A stretch of 64,000 nucleotides of DNA from Cenococcum geophilum 1.58 (lineage: Eukaryota; Ascomycota; Dothideomycetes; Gloniales; Gloniaceae). The notes beneath the pieces were generated by a model that was given only the letters and a program-made list of their open reading frames with translations, had not been told where the DNA came from and searched no databases. Positions within the stretch are counted from its first letter, which is position 1. The number at the start of each line of letters is the position of its first letter. This document shows positions 1-10,851 of the stretch, in pieces. A program made the position numbers and the translations under genes. The stretch spans positions 1,364,001-1,428,000 of the forward strand of contig KV748184.1 of NCBI GenBank assembly GCA_001692895.1, written 5' to 3'.

Positions 1-80
1 TAGTTGTATAGATATCCTAAATTTAGATCTATGCTTACCTATTATATAACTTATTACTTAATATAGTAATGTAAGATAAG

Positions 81-300
81 GCGCCTTAGTTATGGTAGGG
101 GTAAATATATAATATGTAAGACTCCTTAGTTACTATAGGGGTAAATATATAATATGCGAGGCGCCTTAGTTACTATAGGGGTGAATATATTATATGCGAG
201 GCGCCTTAGTCACTATAGGGGTGAATATATTATATGCGAGGCGCCTTAGTTACTATAGGGGTAAATATATTATATGCAAGGCGCCTTAGTCACTATAGGC
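81..300. repeat. 40-bp tandem array (5.5 units) in MULE copy 2
   Basis: Units start at 81, 121, 161, 201, 241 and 281, exactly 40 bp apart. Each begins gcgccttagttactatag and most begin within the palindrome aaggcgcctt. The array lies upstream of the transposase start, in the position of a promoter or transposase-binding region. The same array is present inverted in the other copy at 18894-19113. Binding by the transposase is inference. Confidence 0.9.
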
Positions 301-609
301 GGTTTTTATCTAATTAAAAGGATCTACGGCGGTGACCGAGGCGCCTTATATAATTATTTGTGGGTCCTATAATAACTAAGGCGCCTTATAGGTTGTAGTT
401 ACTAAATATATTATTAAAATATATTATTTATACTACAGTAGGATGCATTTAGCTAAACTACCCCCAAAATTTTATAGTATAGCGCCACTGTAAATACGGA
501 GAACGCGTCCTTTTATACATTCTCCTTTCTCTTTACCAGTATTATTAATAACTCTTACTTTCTGCTTACTCCTACGGCTATATATTTCTTATATACTATC
601 CTATATAAT

Positions 610-1501
610 ATTTGAAGTTAGTAAGACCTTTAAGACTATAGATAAAGCCACTAGCTACGTTATAGTTATAATTGTTAAACTTAATTAGTATTTAAAGCCT
701 ACACTAAATAACAACAAATCCGTCTAGTGTGCTTACTGCAAGCTAGGCAAATATAGCTGTCCCTTTTACGTGCGAATTGCGCTTATAAAGAACGGCCTTT
801 TTACCCTTATATAATATACGCCTCATACTTGCCCTATTATTACCTATAAAAACTCTAAGTAAGCCTAATTAACAAAGTATCTATAGTACGCGCTTAAGCT
901 ATAGCTAAACAATAACCTAAGAATCCAAATAAAACAACTAGCTAGTAATTAATTCATTGCAACTAGATACTAGCCTACATCCTAATAGGTTAACCGCGCT
1001 AGAATAGCAGCTAACGAGGATCTATAGGGCAATAAAATAAATAGCTTTAGGTATATACCGGCCTTGCTTAAGGCAATAACTTATTATTATAATGGGTTAG
1101 GTGTATATGCTATAACTAGCACTATTATTAGAGATAGCGTCTTTAGATAGTGCTTTATAGCACTAGCTCCCTATATTTCTACTTTTAAGTATACAAAACC
1201 TGTTTTAATTCTTAACTCTATATATACCAAATCCGCATTTAGGATAGATCTATTTATTGCGGCTATAAAAGACTTTAATAATTAGATACTTCTAATTGCC
1301 TAGGCTCTAGTTCCTAACAAAACAATTAAGAATTGGATATAGTTTATATAACTTCTTTACCAGACATTTTAACGGGCCAAGAAGGAGCTATAGGACTCTA
1401 GCTATAATCGCAAAATAGCCGTAATTAGTGATCGTTATGTAGGTCTAGTTACTGGCGTTATAGATATCCTCCCTTAGAACGAGTATTTTCATTACTTCTA
1501 T
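610..1501 (+). pseudogene. MULE transposase, N-terminal part (degenerate)
   Basis: Reading TAA/TAG as former Gln/Trp codons gives a continuous frame. It has an N-terminal region with Cys-rich motif QCAYCKLGKYSCPFY (about 725-770), like the FAR1/WRKY-type zinc ribbon of MULE transposases. A MULE catalytic core follows, with DLFIAAIKDFNNQI near 1240-1285 and VISDRYVGLVTGVIDILP near 1420-1475, as in the family's 'D...ISDR..G...A....FP' block. The frame continues after the retrotransposon at 11110. The in-frame stops show it is dead. Family assignment is by motif order; the start codon is not fixed. Confidence 0.75.
1498..1501. repeat. Target-site duplication of gag-only LTR element (left)
   Basis: ctat directly precedes the 5' LTR and recurs at 11106-11109 after the 3' LTR. 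The uninterrupted MULE copy at about 17685-17700 carries a single site at this point, so this is the insertion footprint. A 5-bp duplication with one mutated base is also possible. Confidence 0.75.
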
Positions 1502-1755
1502 TGTGGTGGTGTAGATTGGACGTCGCCTACTGTCTTGGCATTTTCCTATATTTATAGAGCCTTCGGCTTCCTTCCTTCTTCCCTCTATTATACATATCAC
1601 GACTCTACCAGTTACCAGAAATATACTCTTTTCTTTCTTTCTTACTGACTGTTCTACTGACTGATTACGACTAACCGACTGACCGACCGACCGACTGACT
1701 GACTGACTGACGGCACTGTGACTTTCCTATCTTAGAGAGGTTGTACCCTCCTATA
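1502..1755 (+). repeat. 5' LTR of gag-only element
   Basis: This 254-bp repeat begins tgtggtggtgtagattgg and contains a run of gacc/gact tetranucleotides near 1670-1712. It matches 10852-11105 with few differences, including cctata here against cccaca at the end of the 3' LTR, both CA->TA changes. Sequence just after it gives no primer-binding site I can assign to a tRNA. Confidence 0.93.
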
Positions 1756-2436
1756 TATTTTATGGCATTCCACGTGGGGACGACGGCAAGCTCTTTGGAT
1801 TAGAAGTCTAAGTGCTATATATATAGGAGACACGCAGAAACATACTACGACTATAGAAGAACCACCAGCTGTGGAAGAACGACTAGCTGCGGAAGAACCG
1901 CCAGCTAGATAGATGAGATAGTAGAAGAGAACTAGGCAATATTAAATAGTAAGGGGAACCAGGCAGTACCGGAAAAAGATAGGACAGCTAGACTTAACGT
2001 ATAGGCTAAAGAGTGGCAATAAGAAGCAAAAGACTATAGGTCTATTAACCTAAATCGGATTTCTTTGCCACCTTAACTTGGTTACCGACTTAGTTATCCA
2101 CATAGTCACAGGAAGAGTAGGGTCTTAAAAAGTTACATACTAAGATATCGGGCGAACTAGCGAGCCAATCAGATAACTTTAGCCGGCGGTTAGCGTTACT
2201 GAGATCTATTACCGAGCATGGCCAGACCTTTATTAAAGACGTAGAGATGGGTAGCTAAAGGCCAATCACTTAGATGGAAACGAGATCTAAGACATCTGGC
2301 GGCGAAGGAAGTTAGTACTGCCCTTTACGAATAAAGGACACAATACCGAATAAGGTCGCAAGCACACGAGATCGGATTTGTCCTTGAAAGCTTCCTATTC
2401 TAGCTTAGCTTTATCTTCTTTTGAGTGATCCGGATT

Positions 2437-4353
2437 ATGTCAGCAGCGGCTTAAGAGGCGTTCCGTAAAGAAGTAGAAGAGACCCTACCGCGCGGAATGA
2501 CGGCAGACCAAAGTAGACGAACGTACCAAGACCCGGCAGTAGACGATGAAGATTCCGTGCTCTCCCAGGGAGACCCCCTTTTAGGCGTCAAGAAGCAGGT
2601 GCTCTCCGTTAGGGATATAGCTATATAAGTAGACCTGCCGAAGTATGCACCTGTTAAGGTACCGCCAGGACAGCTATCTGGGACACCCTCTGTCAGGACC
2701 ACGGCTATGCAAGCAGACCTACCGTAGCGTTCACCCGTGACACCTAGGACCGATGACCCTCAGCAAACGAATGATATGAGCCGTAAGGACCACCTGCAAG
2801 CTCCCGAGGAAGCTCTAGATGCGTCACCCTATGGCCAGCAGTTGACGACTCAAGACAGGATCTACGTTGTGACCCAGCCTATGCCAGCCCCAGGAACTAT
2901 TGGAACTCCGTACTTTATAGGACAGGACATGTTATAGTTTATTGAGCAGTACGAACGACTATGCGCCCGATATTACGTCACGAGTAAGGAGAAGCACCAG
3001 GGTCTTTTGGAGTACTGCGATTACTGGATAGGAATGTGGATTTGAAGCTTGCCTGAATTTATAACTGGTGACTGGACGGAGCTTGTGAGAAAGCTTAGGG
3101 CAGAATACTGAGGAAGTGACCGCTTTCGTGAAATGGAGACGGTAGAATTCTTGGAGGCCTACGTACTATAGTGTAGGAGCAGCCTACCTGGCGTGCGCGA
3201 GTACTATAGGTAGTTTACACTGATCTCCTAAAGGGTTACGGAGGCAGGCAATCTAGGGAACGCTTAGCGAGGGTACTGGTTTGTAAAAGGACTTCCGCTT
3301 AAATATTAAAGGTATGCTATGGCCAAAACAGGAGCTAATCCCGATAGACGAGAGTCCTTTAACTTCTATTAGCTACAGAGAGCCGTAGAGGACAGGCTTA
3401 GTTCATATGAGGGCGCAGATTGTTTACCGAAAATGGACCCTAGGGAGCAGAGCCTTCGTTAGCTGGTTAAAGGATATAAAGACTGGTAGAATAGCACCCG
3501 AGCTCCCTTTGTCCTATAAGACTGTCGACCTCTGCAAGGTTCTTAATATCCGCAGGACTGTTGATATCCGCAAGATTCTACTGCCTTTAGACGGCCGCAA
3601 CGGGACGTATAGGGTCAGCAAGGTACGCGAGGACAAGGCCAGTGGACCTGTTTTGGATGCGGAGGGAGTCACCGTTTTACTGAGTACGAATGCTAAGGGC
3701 TAAAGGATCTTATTTAGCAAGGATTTATATATCTGTCTAATCGAGGAACACTAGTAGCTGGGACGCGCGATCGACCTGGACTAGTACTTCCGTGGCTCGG
3801 CAATAAAGGACGACTAAAAGGTATTAAGAACTGGCTCCGTATGTACTAAGGAATAGACCTAGCTATAAATTAGAAAAGGGAAGGATAAGAATAGACGCAG
3901 TAATAGGCCCTAATAGTATGAACGGATTTTACTGCTTTTTATGACGGAGTAGTATTATAGAATAGTGACGAAATATGGACGAACTGGGAGGACTGCTATC
4001 AAGTACGGCCTATGGACTTAGTAACGCCCAGCCAGTAACGTCCGCAGACCCGCCCGACCCTTAGAGACAGCCGTACGACTAGGATAATTGTTGAGCCGCA
4101 GGTTCCGCAGCAGGTTCCGCCGTAGGAGAAGAAAATATGATCAGGAGATTGCATCCAGATTAGGTCACGGCCTGTGGATGAAACGGCTAAAGCTTGGAAG
4201 ACGAATAAGTCGTTCGACCCTTGGAGACGGTCTTGGAGACGGACGCTTAACCAGCAGGCTCCGCAGCAGGCCCCGCAGTAGGCCCTATAGTAAGTGTAGG
4301 ATTTTTGACTAAGGGATAGTCAAGTTCTAAGGTGGGGGAGGGGACGCAGGTAA
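2437..4353 (+). pseudogene. gag: Gag polyprotein (degenerate), LTR retrotransposon
   Basis: Opening at ATG 2437, one frame runs 638 codons to TAA 4353, broken only by RIP-type stops. It has an acidic, proline-rich N-terminus, then a capsid-like region (FIEQYERLCARYYV near 2940-2980, WTELVRKLRAEY near 3075-3110, a leucine/aromatic-rich helical stretch to about 3400). A zinc-knuckle-like CFGCGGSHRFTEYEC follows at about 3650-3695, and a Pro/Gln-rich tail ends it (PQVPQQVPP near 4105). The order capsid, zinc knuckle, Gln/Pro tail is typical of fungal gypsy-type gag. Shorter open frames at 3407 and 4088 lie in other frames and are shadows. No pol follows, so it would package RNA only with a helper element. 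Confidence 0.78.
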
Positions 4354-4503
4354 CGGCTGTATAAAAAGATTTCTATTTGTCTGCTTAATTATAGTATTTC
4401 CTAAAGCTCCTTTCCTTGTTTATTTTCTTAATCGCAACGCGTTGAGATATATTAGTCGCGACGACCTGCTGCAAAGATGTCAGTTCAGCTCACCGCCTAT
4501 TAC

Positions 4504-4552
4504 CGAGCCAATAGCGATTTTCTATCCCGGGGATGGAAAATCCTGATTGGTC
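4504..4552. other. Hairpin motif shared with the copia fragment at 31212
   Basis: gattttc and gaaaatc form a perfect inverted repeat around tatcccggggatg. The motif, with its flanks aatagc and ctgattgg, recurs near 31212-31265 downstream of a copia polymerase, with RIP-type substitutions. It lies after the coding region in both elements. Function unknown. Confidence 0.65.
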
Positions 4553-7069
4553 TATGCAGCAGTAAAGCCGGTAGAACTCTACACCGCCCCTGGAATTCAA
4601 TAATACGCCAGCTGCACAATAAGAACGGCACCAAGAGCCTTAATTGATTGCACGGATATAGAGCCGATTGTACGATGCAGAGCTAGACGCAGAGCCAGAC
4701 GCAGAGCCTTGATCGAACGACTGCACAGAAGCCTTAATTAATCGAATGACTGCACAGAAGCCATGACTGGTCGAGGAATTGAATCAAGCCAGAGCCTCGA
4801 TGTCAGCACGTCGCCGTCACTGAATCAGATTAGTCGAATGTCGTCAAATTAGAGCCTTCGACCGGGCCGACCTTGTTCCTTATTCGAACGACGACTAATC
4901 GCAGCATAACTGCCACTGCTATCCGAATTCAGTACTGCGCCAGCTGCACGACGAGAACGGACACCGCGGTAAGGAAGAGACCTGTACAAAGGCAGTAGCA
5001 TAATATTGGAAAACAAGTAGCATACAAAGAGGCACTGCAACAAGAGAAGATAAGGATACTCTACAAGAGGTTGTACACGGGGCATAACTGACCACGATAA
5101 ACCTAAGCCATCCTTATGCGACTGAAGACAGAATTAAGCCGCATCTGGCTAAGCTAGTGGAGGGCTTATCAAGGATTATAAGAGGAACAGAAATTAGATG
5201 TACAGGAGCCGGCGCTTTTCTTCAGAGGTCGTCATAATGAAGGACTATATCGTGGATATAAGGGCAAGGGATATGCGACGGAGGTAGTCATAACGGCCGA
5301 GAAGCTGCCACCGGATGACTTTAAAAATATTGAGGACGGCTTAGGCGAAACGTAGAGCTAGCAGGATAGTAATTAGGAGACTAGGAGCAGAAGACAATAC
5401 TAGGGAAGGTTCTTAAGCCGGGAGAAGATCAAGGATATGCGAGTATCCTACTAGCAGCGGGGACAAGGAAGCAGCCGTAAGAGCCCAAGGATATACCGAA
5501 AGAGTCAAAAGCAATAACGGCCTAAAAGGGGAAGAGAGTAGCTACAAAAGGCGTCCTAGAAAAGCACTGGGCCCGTAATAGTGGTCTACTAGAAGCTGCC
5601 GTTTATGCTTACAAGGACGTCTTAAGACAGGTCTCTGGATTGGATGTCTGGAGGATGCTGAGAGCCTTAATTAACTACGGATGCAGAGCCCTAATTGATT
5701 AACTATATGGATACAAAGCTTTAACCGAACGACTGTGCAGCTAGAGTCTTGATCGATTGTCCGTAGATGCCGAACCTACGGACGCAGAGCCTCGATCGTA
5801 TGTACAGCAGAAGACACCTTAAGTTAAGCTAGAGCCTCTGTTAAATCCTGATCAGTTGAACGCTGCCTCTACAGTTAAGTCGTCAAATTAGAGCCTTCGG
5901 TCGTACCAACCTAATACCCTATCTGAACGTCAGTTGATCGTACGTTGTCACAGTTAAATCGAATCAGTTACCGTCGCCGTTAGACGTCTTCGATTAGCAG
6001 TTAAAGATTCTATAATAGCAGGCACGCAGGCACTAGACCTAACTAGGAAATCAGTACACGGCCAGAAGAACGTCAGAAACGCGGTTAATTAACGTTTTGG
6101 AGCCTCTGCGAGAGCCTCTTCCCTTAGCTGTCACCCCCGTATTAATCAACTGCCGCCCGTCTCGACGCCCGCGGATTGGTTAACTAAAATGATCTTTCCT
6201 GTAAATATAGATACGGAGCTTTATACGGAGTCTTACACGGAGCCTATGGATATGGAGCATACAGGTGCAGAGCCTTGGTTGGACAACAGTACGGCAGCTT
6301 AACTGGACGCCTATAGATGCGAAGCCTTAATTGAACGGCAGATGTGGAGCCTTAACCAAACGGACGCCTACACGGAAGCTTTAACCAACTGTCTACGGAT
6401 GTAAAGCCCTAGTCGTACGTGCAGCAGAAGACACCTTGAGTCAAGCCAGGGCCTCATTAAATCTCGATCAGCTGAACGTAGTCTCCGCATTTAAATCAGG
6501 ACAATTAGAGCGGGCCGACTTTCTACCTTAATTGAACGACCGAACGGTTAGTTACAGCACGTTGTCGCCGACCAGTTAGACAGTCTTTGGCTAGCAGTCA
6601 AAGTAGGCATATAGGGACGCACGTAGACACGCACGCAGACGCGGACGCAGAATATGCAATGCAGAGCTTCTGATGCACGGCCAGATGCACAGCTAGGTGT
6701 AGGGCCTGATGCAAAGCCACGGACAGAGCCTTGATTGAGAGCTGTGTATGATGTAGACTGATGCAGAGTCTTGATATCAAACGGCCAACCAAACGATTAA
6801 ATCAAGCCAAGGCCTCTGCTATCTTGGTCGACTGCTCTGTCTCTACTGTTCTAGATCTGTACCGTTGCTGGATCTGTACCGCTGCTAGATCTGCTGGATC
6901 TGTTATGTCGTCTAACTAGACCGACCGACCTGTTCTAGGCCTAATGCTGTTTTGACTGTTCTACTGCTGCTCTCCCGACCGCCATACCCTACCGTTTCGA
7001 TCGCCCCGCCGCCGCTGTTCCGACTAGCCGCCTCCGACCGACTGCTACTGGCCACTGCTATTAACCATA

Positions 7070-7145
7070 CTGCTACTGCTGCTACTGCTACTGCTGCTAC
7101 TGCTGCTACTGCTACTGCTGCTACAGCTACTGCTGTTACTGCTGT
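7070..7145. repeat. Microsatellite (ctgcta/ctg repeat)
   Basis: About 75 bp of tgctac/tgctgctac units. It lies just left of the hAT insertion, within the LTR element. Similar tgttactgccgttac runs lie on the far side of the hAT at about 10600-10660. The apparent open frame rich in Thr-Ala here is a product of the repeat. Confidence 0.85.
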
Positions 7146-7171
7146 ATTAGCTGACTGCTACCGACCGACTA

Positions 7172-7179
7172 CTATCGAC
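7172..7179. repeat. hAT target-site duplication (left)
   Basis: ctatcgac precedes the element and is repeated exactly at 10441-10448. Eight bp is the duplication length of the hAT superfamily, and this pair fixes the element's ends. Confidence 0.92.
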
Positions 7180-7330
7180 CAGACATGGGAATAAGCAAGC
7201 TGGCTTGCTAGATTGGCTTGCTTGCTTGCTGACTAATCAAGCAAGCCAGCAAGCTAGAAGGTCTATTTTAGGCAAGCAAGCAAGCCAAAATGAGGCTCAG
7301 CTTGCAAGCTAGCTTGCCCGCTTGATAGGA
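7180..7330. repeat. hAT left terminal/subterminal repeats
   Basis: The terminal inverted repeat is followed by many caagc and gcttg words, ending with gcccgcttgat, which pairs with atcaagcgggc near 10305 at the other end. Confidence 0.85.
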
Positions 7331-9939
7331 AATATATATACTAGATTTTAGTTGAGAGTTGAATCTTATGATACACTTTTGGTGGTGATTTTGACGCGTG
7401 TAATTGTTTTTCCGCGCCAAGCGTTCTCGCGCTCAAGTCGCGATCTATATTCAAGGAGATCTCTCTACCAAACCCCCCTAAAACACCACCACAATTACAG
7501 CTATCTACTAGCCCTTCTATCAGTGATGCCTCAGGATCTTACCGAAGCCAACCTAAACGCGATAGCCACTCCAACGCCTACAATTACACTTTCCGAAGCT
7601 GTCACTCCAGACGCGTCTCCACCGCCTTCAGATAATACTGACTTTGAGAGAAACTACGATGGGATTAACTGGGGCCGACTCGACCAATATCAGAAGCCAT
7701 TTAGAATCTTAGAGAGGAATGCAAGCTTTATTTACCAGTACGGATATCGACTTCAACATCGCACCAGCAAGCGACTATTTTGGGAATGTAAATATTGCCA
7801 TCAGCATGTTATACCTGGTGGCCGATTTAATATTACCTCTGCTACTTCTTCTGCCTCCCNACACCTTGCAGAAGAGAGGGAAGGCCACGGTTACAATAAG
7901 CAAGGCGTAATTGAATTCACAAAGAAGCGGAAGGCGACAATTCTTAAAGTACTCAACGGGAAGCATAGAATCTCTCAAGGCCTCGCAAACGATCTTATTG
8001 GCGGCTTTAATAAGAAGGCCTTTCAGCAAGCTATAATCAAATGGATTACCGACAATAATCATCCTCTACGAGAGGTTAAAACACCTTCCTTTCGTGTTAT
8101 AATAGCCGCTGCCAATCGCGACGCAGAGCGGTGGATTTGGAAAAGCCATAAGTCAGTTCGGCTTCATATAATGCAGGACTACAAGGCCTACCAGCCAGCT
8201 TGTAATTAAGGAGCTTACAAGGCGCCCGTTCAAAGCTTCATTTCTCATTCAATGGCTGGACTACACGCAGTGGCAAACACCTCTTCGGTGATCTGTGTTC
8301 ACCACCTTAATCGCGAAGGCGAGTTATTGACTCACTTGATTACTTTGCCAGAGCAAACTCGGCCGTCATACAGGAATCAACTACGCTCAAGTTAGTCGGT
8401 GACGTCCTCACCACGTTTTAACGTCAGTAGTAAGAGCTTGGCTATTTTATTACTAACAACGCCGCCAATAACGGCACCTGTATAGATCATCTATCTACCC
8501 ATAGTTTAGGCTTCAAGGAAAAGGACCGTTAGATTCGGTGCGCCGGCCCCACACCTCAACCTTGTAACCAGCCCAGTCGATTTTATTTGAAAAAAGATTA
8601 AGAAGCATATAAGATGAGGAATCAAATATACAGGAGTTAATTGATAAATCTTCACTTCCTACGCTCTCCTCACTGACTTCTACTAAACAGGACGAAGAAA
8701 CGCTTCCTTAAAGAATGCGAAAAGAAGGACCTCTCGGCGTTCCTTATTAACATCCTTAACTCTATCAAATCACCTCAGCTCTTCAATCAACTTCTTTGAT
8801 AGAGTACTAGCGACAGGAGCAGGTTACTGCACCAGAGGCTAAGGGCAGAATTTTGAAGTAGTAAAGCCAGTCAAAAGCCAGATGGAATAGTTATCACGAT
8901 AAGCCGTCGGAACCTGAATTAGCCGTCCTCTTCGTCGCCCCAAAAAACGGATTCAATTAACACAATACAAAATTGGAAATATAGATAAGGCAAGTGGACA
9001 CATAATATCGATAGCCAAAGCGAAAAGTTAACCTCTACCTATAGGAATTACACATCACTTATTGGCAGGCGGGAGCGTTACCTCTAAACGATTGGGACGT
9101 CAATTATCAACTACATCGAACATTCTATCACCCAATCCGCGAAGCTACCCAAGATGCTAAAGCTAGGGCAAATCGGCCTGCATGTCGCGATTGGGAGGTG
9201 ATTCCTACAATCTCAATTGGCTGCTCATCAACCTCTTTGAAGAAAAGAAGCCCGAGTATCTGAAGCAACAATGGAAGGCCTATCCTGATCAGAACCAATA
9301 TAAGAATCACTACGCAATGTAACCTCAATCGCGGGTGGTTAAAACTGCAGAAATATTTAAGAAAACCTAACGAGAACTCCCGTTTGACTACGCAGCCGTT
9401 CTACTTCATCCTTTATACAAAAACTTCTGCAAATATACATGGGCAGATCGCCCCGAGATTGCTGATTAAAAACGACTCAGCTTTCTTAAGCTTTGGCTTC
9501 CAATATAAAGCCTTAAACCAGAGATCCATCAATTACGTCACCAACCTCCAGCTCACCAACTTAGCGGCAAAAAACCATCGCATGCCGGCGTCCGGTAGAG
9601 ACGACTACATTTGAGCCAACACTCGTGGCTCTCAAGGCCTTATTGACCTCGATGAGTACGAAGCTTGGAGAGTTCAAGAGCCTCTCAATCACGATCATCC
9701 GCTTGCGAGCGATCCTATATTATATTGGTGGCAGGAGCGATCAACTCGGCCAAAGCTCTCAAAGATGGCTCTTGATATATTGACAACACCAGCTACAAGC
9801 GATAACTGCGAACGAGCCTTTAGTGAAGCTGGTGATCTTTTAGAGCCACGTCGCTCAAGGCTTCGGCCTGATCTTATTGCTGCCTTGCAGTGTAATCGTA
9901 GCTACAAAAGGATGGGCTTCAAAAGATCTAGTACAGATG

Positions 9940-9981
9940 GTAAGTGAGCCACGATCTACATAGGCGATAGCTAACATCTAG
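9940..9981 (+). other. Putative 42-nt spliceosomal intron in hAT transposase
   Basis: gtaagt at 9940, a branch-point-like ctaac at 9971 and tag at 9979-9981. Removal joins codon GGT and keeps the frame into the repeat tail; without splicing a TGA ends the protein at 9947. It is short even for a fungal intron. Confidence 0.7.
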
Positions 9982-10011
9982 GTGCTTCAAAAGTAGAAGC
10001 CTTATCACCAG

Positions 10012-10151
10012 AGCCTCTCTCAAAGTCTCTCTCAAAGTCTCCCTCAGAGCCTCGCTCAAAGCCTCCCTCAGAGCCTCCCTCAGAGCCTCCCTCAAAGTCT
10101 CGCTCAAAGCCTCCCTCAAAGCCTCCCTCGAAGCCTCCATCAACGCGTTCC
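10012..10151. repeat. 12-bp minisatellite coding a Ser-Lys/Glu-Pro tail
   Basis: Around eleven imperfect 12-bp units (agcctccctcaa-like). In the spliced hAT frame they encode the tetrapeptide S-K/E-P/S-P/L/R, giving a proline-rich, low-complexity tail after the hATC domain. The minus-strand open frame over the same repeat is an artefact. Confidence 0.85.
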
Positions 10152-10303
10152 TCAAAGCCGCTCTCAACACCTCGCCAAGCTTTGCGATAACTACCCCTAC
10201 GTAACTACATTATATAACTACGAGTCGGGCCGCGGAGGAGAGATTTTGGGGTGGCCTACAGCCTCAATTTTGTATATAACACCAAGACTTCTATACAAAA
10301 TTC

Positions 10304-10440
10304 AATCAAGCGGGCAAGCAAGCCAAGCAAGCCGACAATTTTGGCCAAACAAGCCAAGCAAGCAAGCTCAAGGTGTTAAAAATTACAAGCCAGCAAGCTG
10401 AGCCTGCTCAGCTTGGCTCGCTTGCTTATTCCCAACTCTG
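10304..10440. repeat. hAT right terminal/subterminal repeats
   Basis: Mirror of the left end: caagc-rich sequence ending gcttgcttattcccaactctg-like, the complement of the left terminus. Confidence 0.85.
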
Positions 10441-10448
10441 CTATCGAC
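10441..10448. repeat. hAT target-site duplication (right)
   Basis: ctatcgac, identical to 7172-7179. Confidence 0.92.
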
Positions 10449-10838
10449 CGTCTGCCGCTACCGAGATTTCTGTTACTAAAAGTTCTGCCGCTGAATGTCC
10501 TACTGCCTACTAACTGTTACCGAATTCTCCCACCGAGTATTCTACCGCCGACTGTTCTATCTTATTTCACCGCGCTAACTGTCTGCTTTTATTACTGTTT
10601 ATACCACTGTTACTGTTACTGCCGTTACTGCTGTTACTGCCGCCGTTATTATTTTTGGTTTACTGCTGTCCTAGTTGCTATTGGTAGGAAGGATAACGTA
10701 GAATAGTTTTATAGAAGGGTTGAGGATAAAGTTACCTACGTTTTTTTAGGGATATGCTTTCCTTTGTCTATTCTACTTTTGTTATACTCTTGTTTTGCTA
10801 TTCTTCTATATTATAGAACGTTAGGGGACAACGTTCTT
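10449..10838. other. 3' internal non-coding part of gag-only element
   Basis: This continues the pyrimidine/ctg-rich sequence interrupted by the hAT at 7180. No gene is supported; the open frame at 10413-10706 crosses the hAT boundary and is low complexity. Confidence 0.6.
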
Positions 10839-10851
10839 GGTGGGGGAGGTA
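10839..10851 (+). promoter_or_regulatory. Polypurine tract of gag-only element
   Basis: ggtgggggaggta lies directly before the 3' LTR start (tgtggtgg), the expected position of the plus-strand primer in reverse transcription. Confidence 0.75.

Larger units (their letters stand above)
4354..7171. repeat. Non-coding internal region of gag-only element with degenerate repeats
   Basis: No supportable gene. The stretch is full of variants of gcagagccttaattgat and gaacgactgcacagaagcc. Larger direct duplications are visible: cagcagaagacacctt near 5811 recurs near 6423 with similar flanks (about 612 bp apart), and gtcaaattagagccttcg near 4843 recurs near 5882. A hairpin-bearing motif at 4504-4552 is shared with the copia fragment. 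The right part (6840-7171) is pyrimidine-rich with ctgctac repeats. Confidence 0.6.
7526..10190 (+). pseudogene. hAT transposase (frameshifted, hATC domain intact)
   Basis: The likely start is ATG 7526, inside an open frame running to TAA 8209. The N-terminus has a BED-like zinc finger, FWECKYCHQHVIPGG near 7780-7825. It is followed by KWITDNNHPLREVKTPSF (about 8040-8090), a block typical of fungal hAT transposases. Beyond 8209 frames change repeatedly but still show FNGWTTRSGKH (about 8250), a DNAANN-like block (about 8455) and RCAG (about 8538), the RNase H-like core. The C-terminal hATC dimerisation domain is well kept at 9700-9935: YEAW, LASDPILYWW, CERAFSEAGDLLEPRR. A short intron (9940-9981) leads to a tail of Ser-Lys/Glu-Pro repeats ending at TAA 10190. 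It is not functional because of stops, frameshifts and one ambiguous base near 7860. Confidence 0.88.
7180..10440 (+). mobile_element. hAT DNA transposon (3261 bp), decayed
   Basis: Ends begin cagacatgggaataagc on the left and, on the other strand, cagagttgggaataagc on the right. The CAGAG-type terminus and the perfect 8-bp duplication ctatcgac are hallmarks of hAT elements. Subterminal regions (to about 7330, and from about 10304) are packed with caagc/gcttg repeats in both orientations, probably transposase-binding sites. One transposase pseudogene fills the interior on the plus strand. The element is clearly less RIP-mutated than the MULE around it. Confidence 0.93.

Noticed and set aside
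3407-3703. 98-codon plus-strand open frame
   Set aside because: It is in the +1 frame of gag. The gag frame from 2437 carries the zinc knuckle in this interval.
6952-7194. 80-codon frame with Thr-Ala repeats
   Set aside because: Microsatellite translation; crosses into the hAT end.
9928-10170. 80-codon minus-strand frame rich in Glu/Ala/Leu/Arg
   Set aside because: A product of the 12-bp minisatellite; the plus-strand hAT tail explains it.
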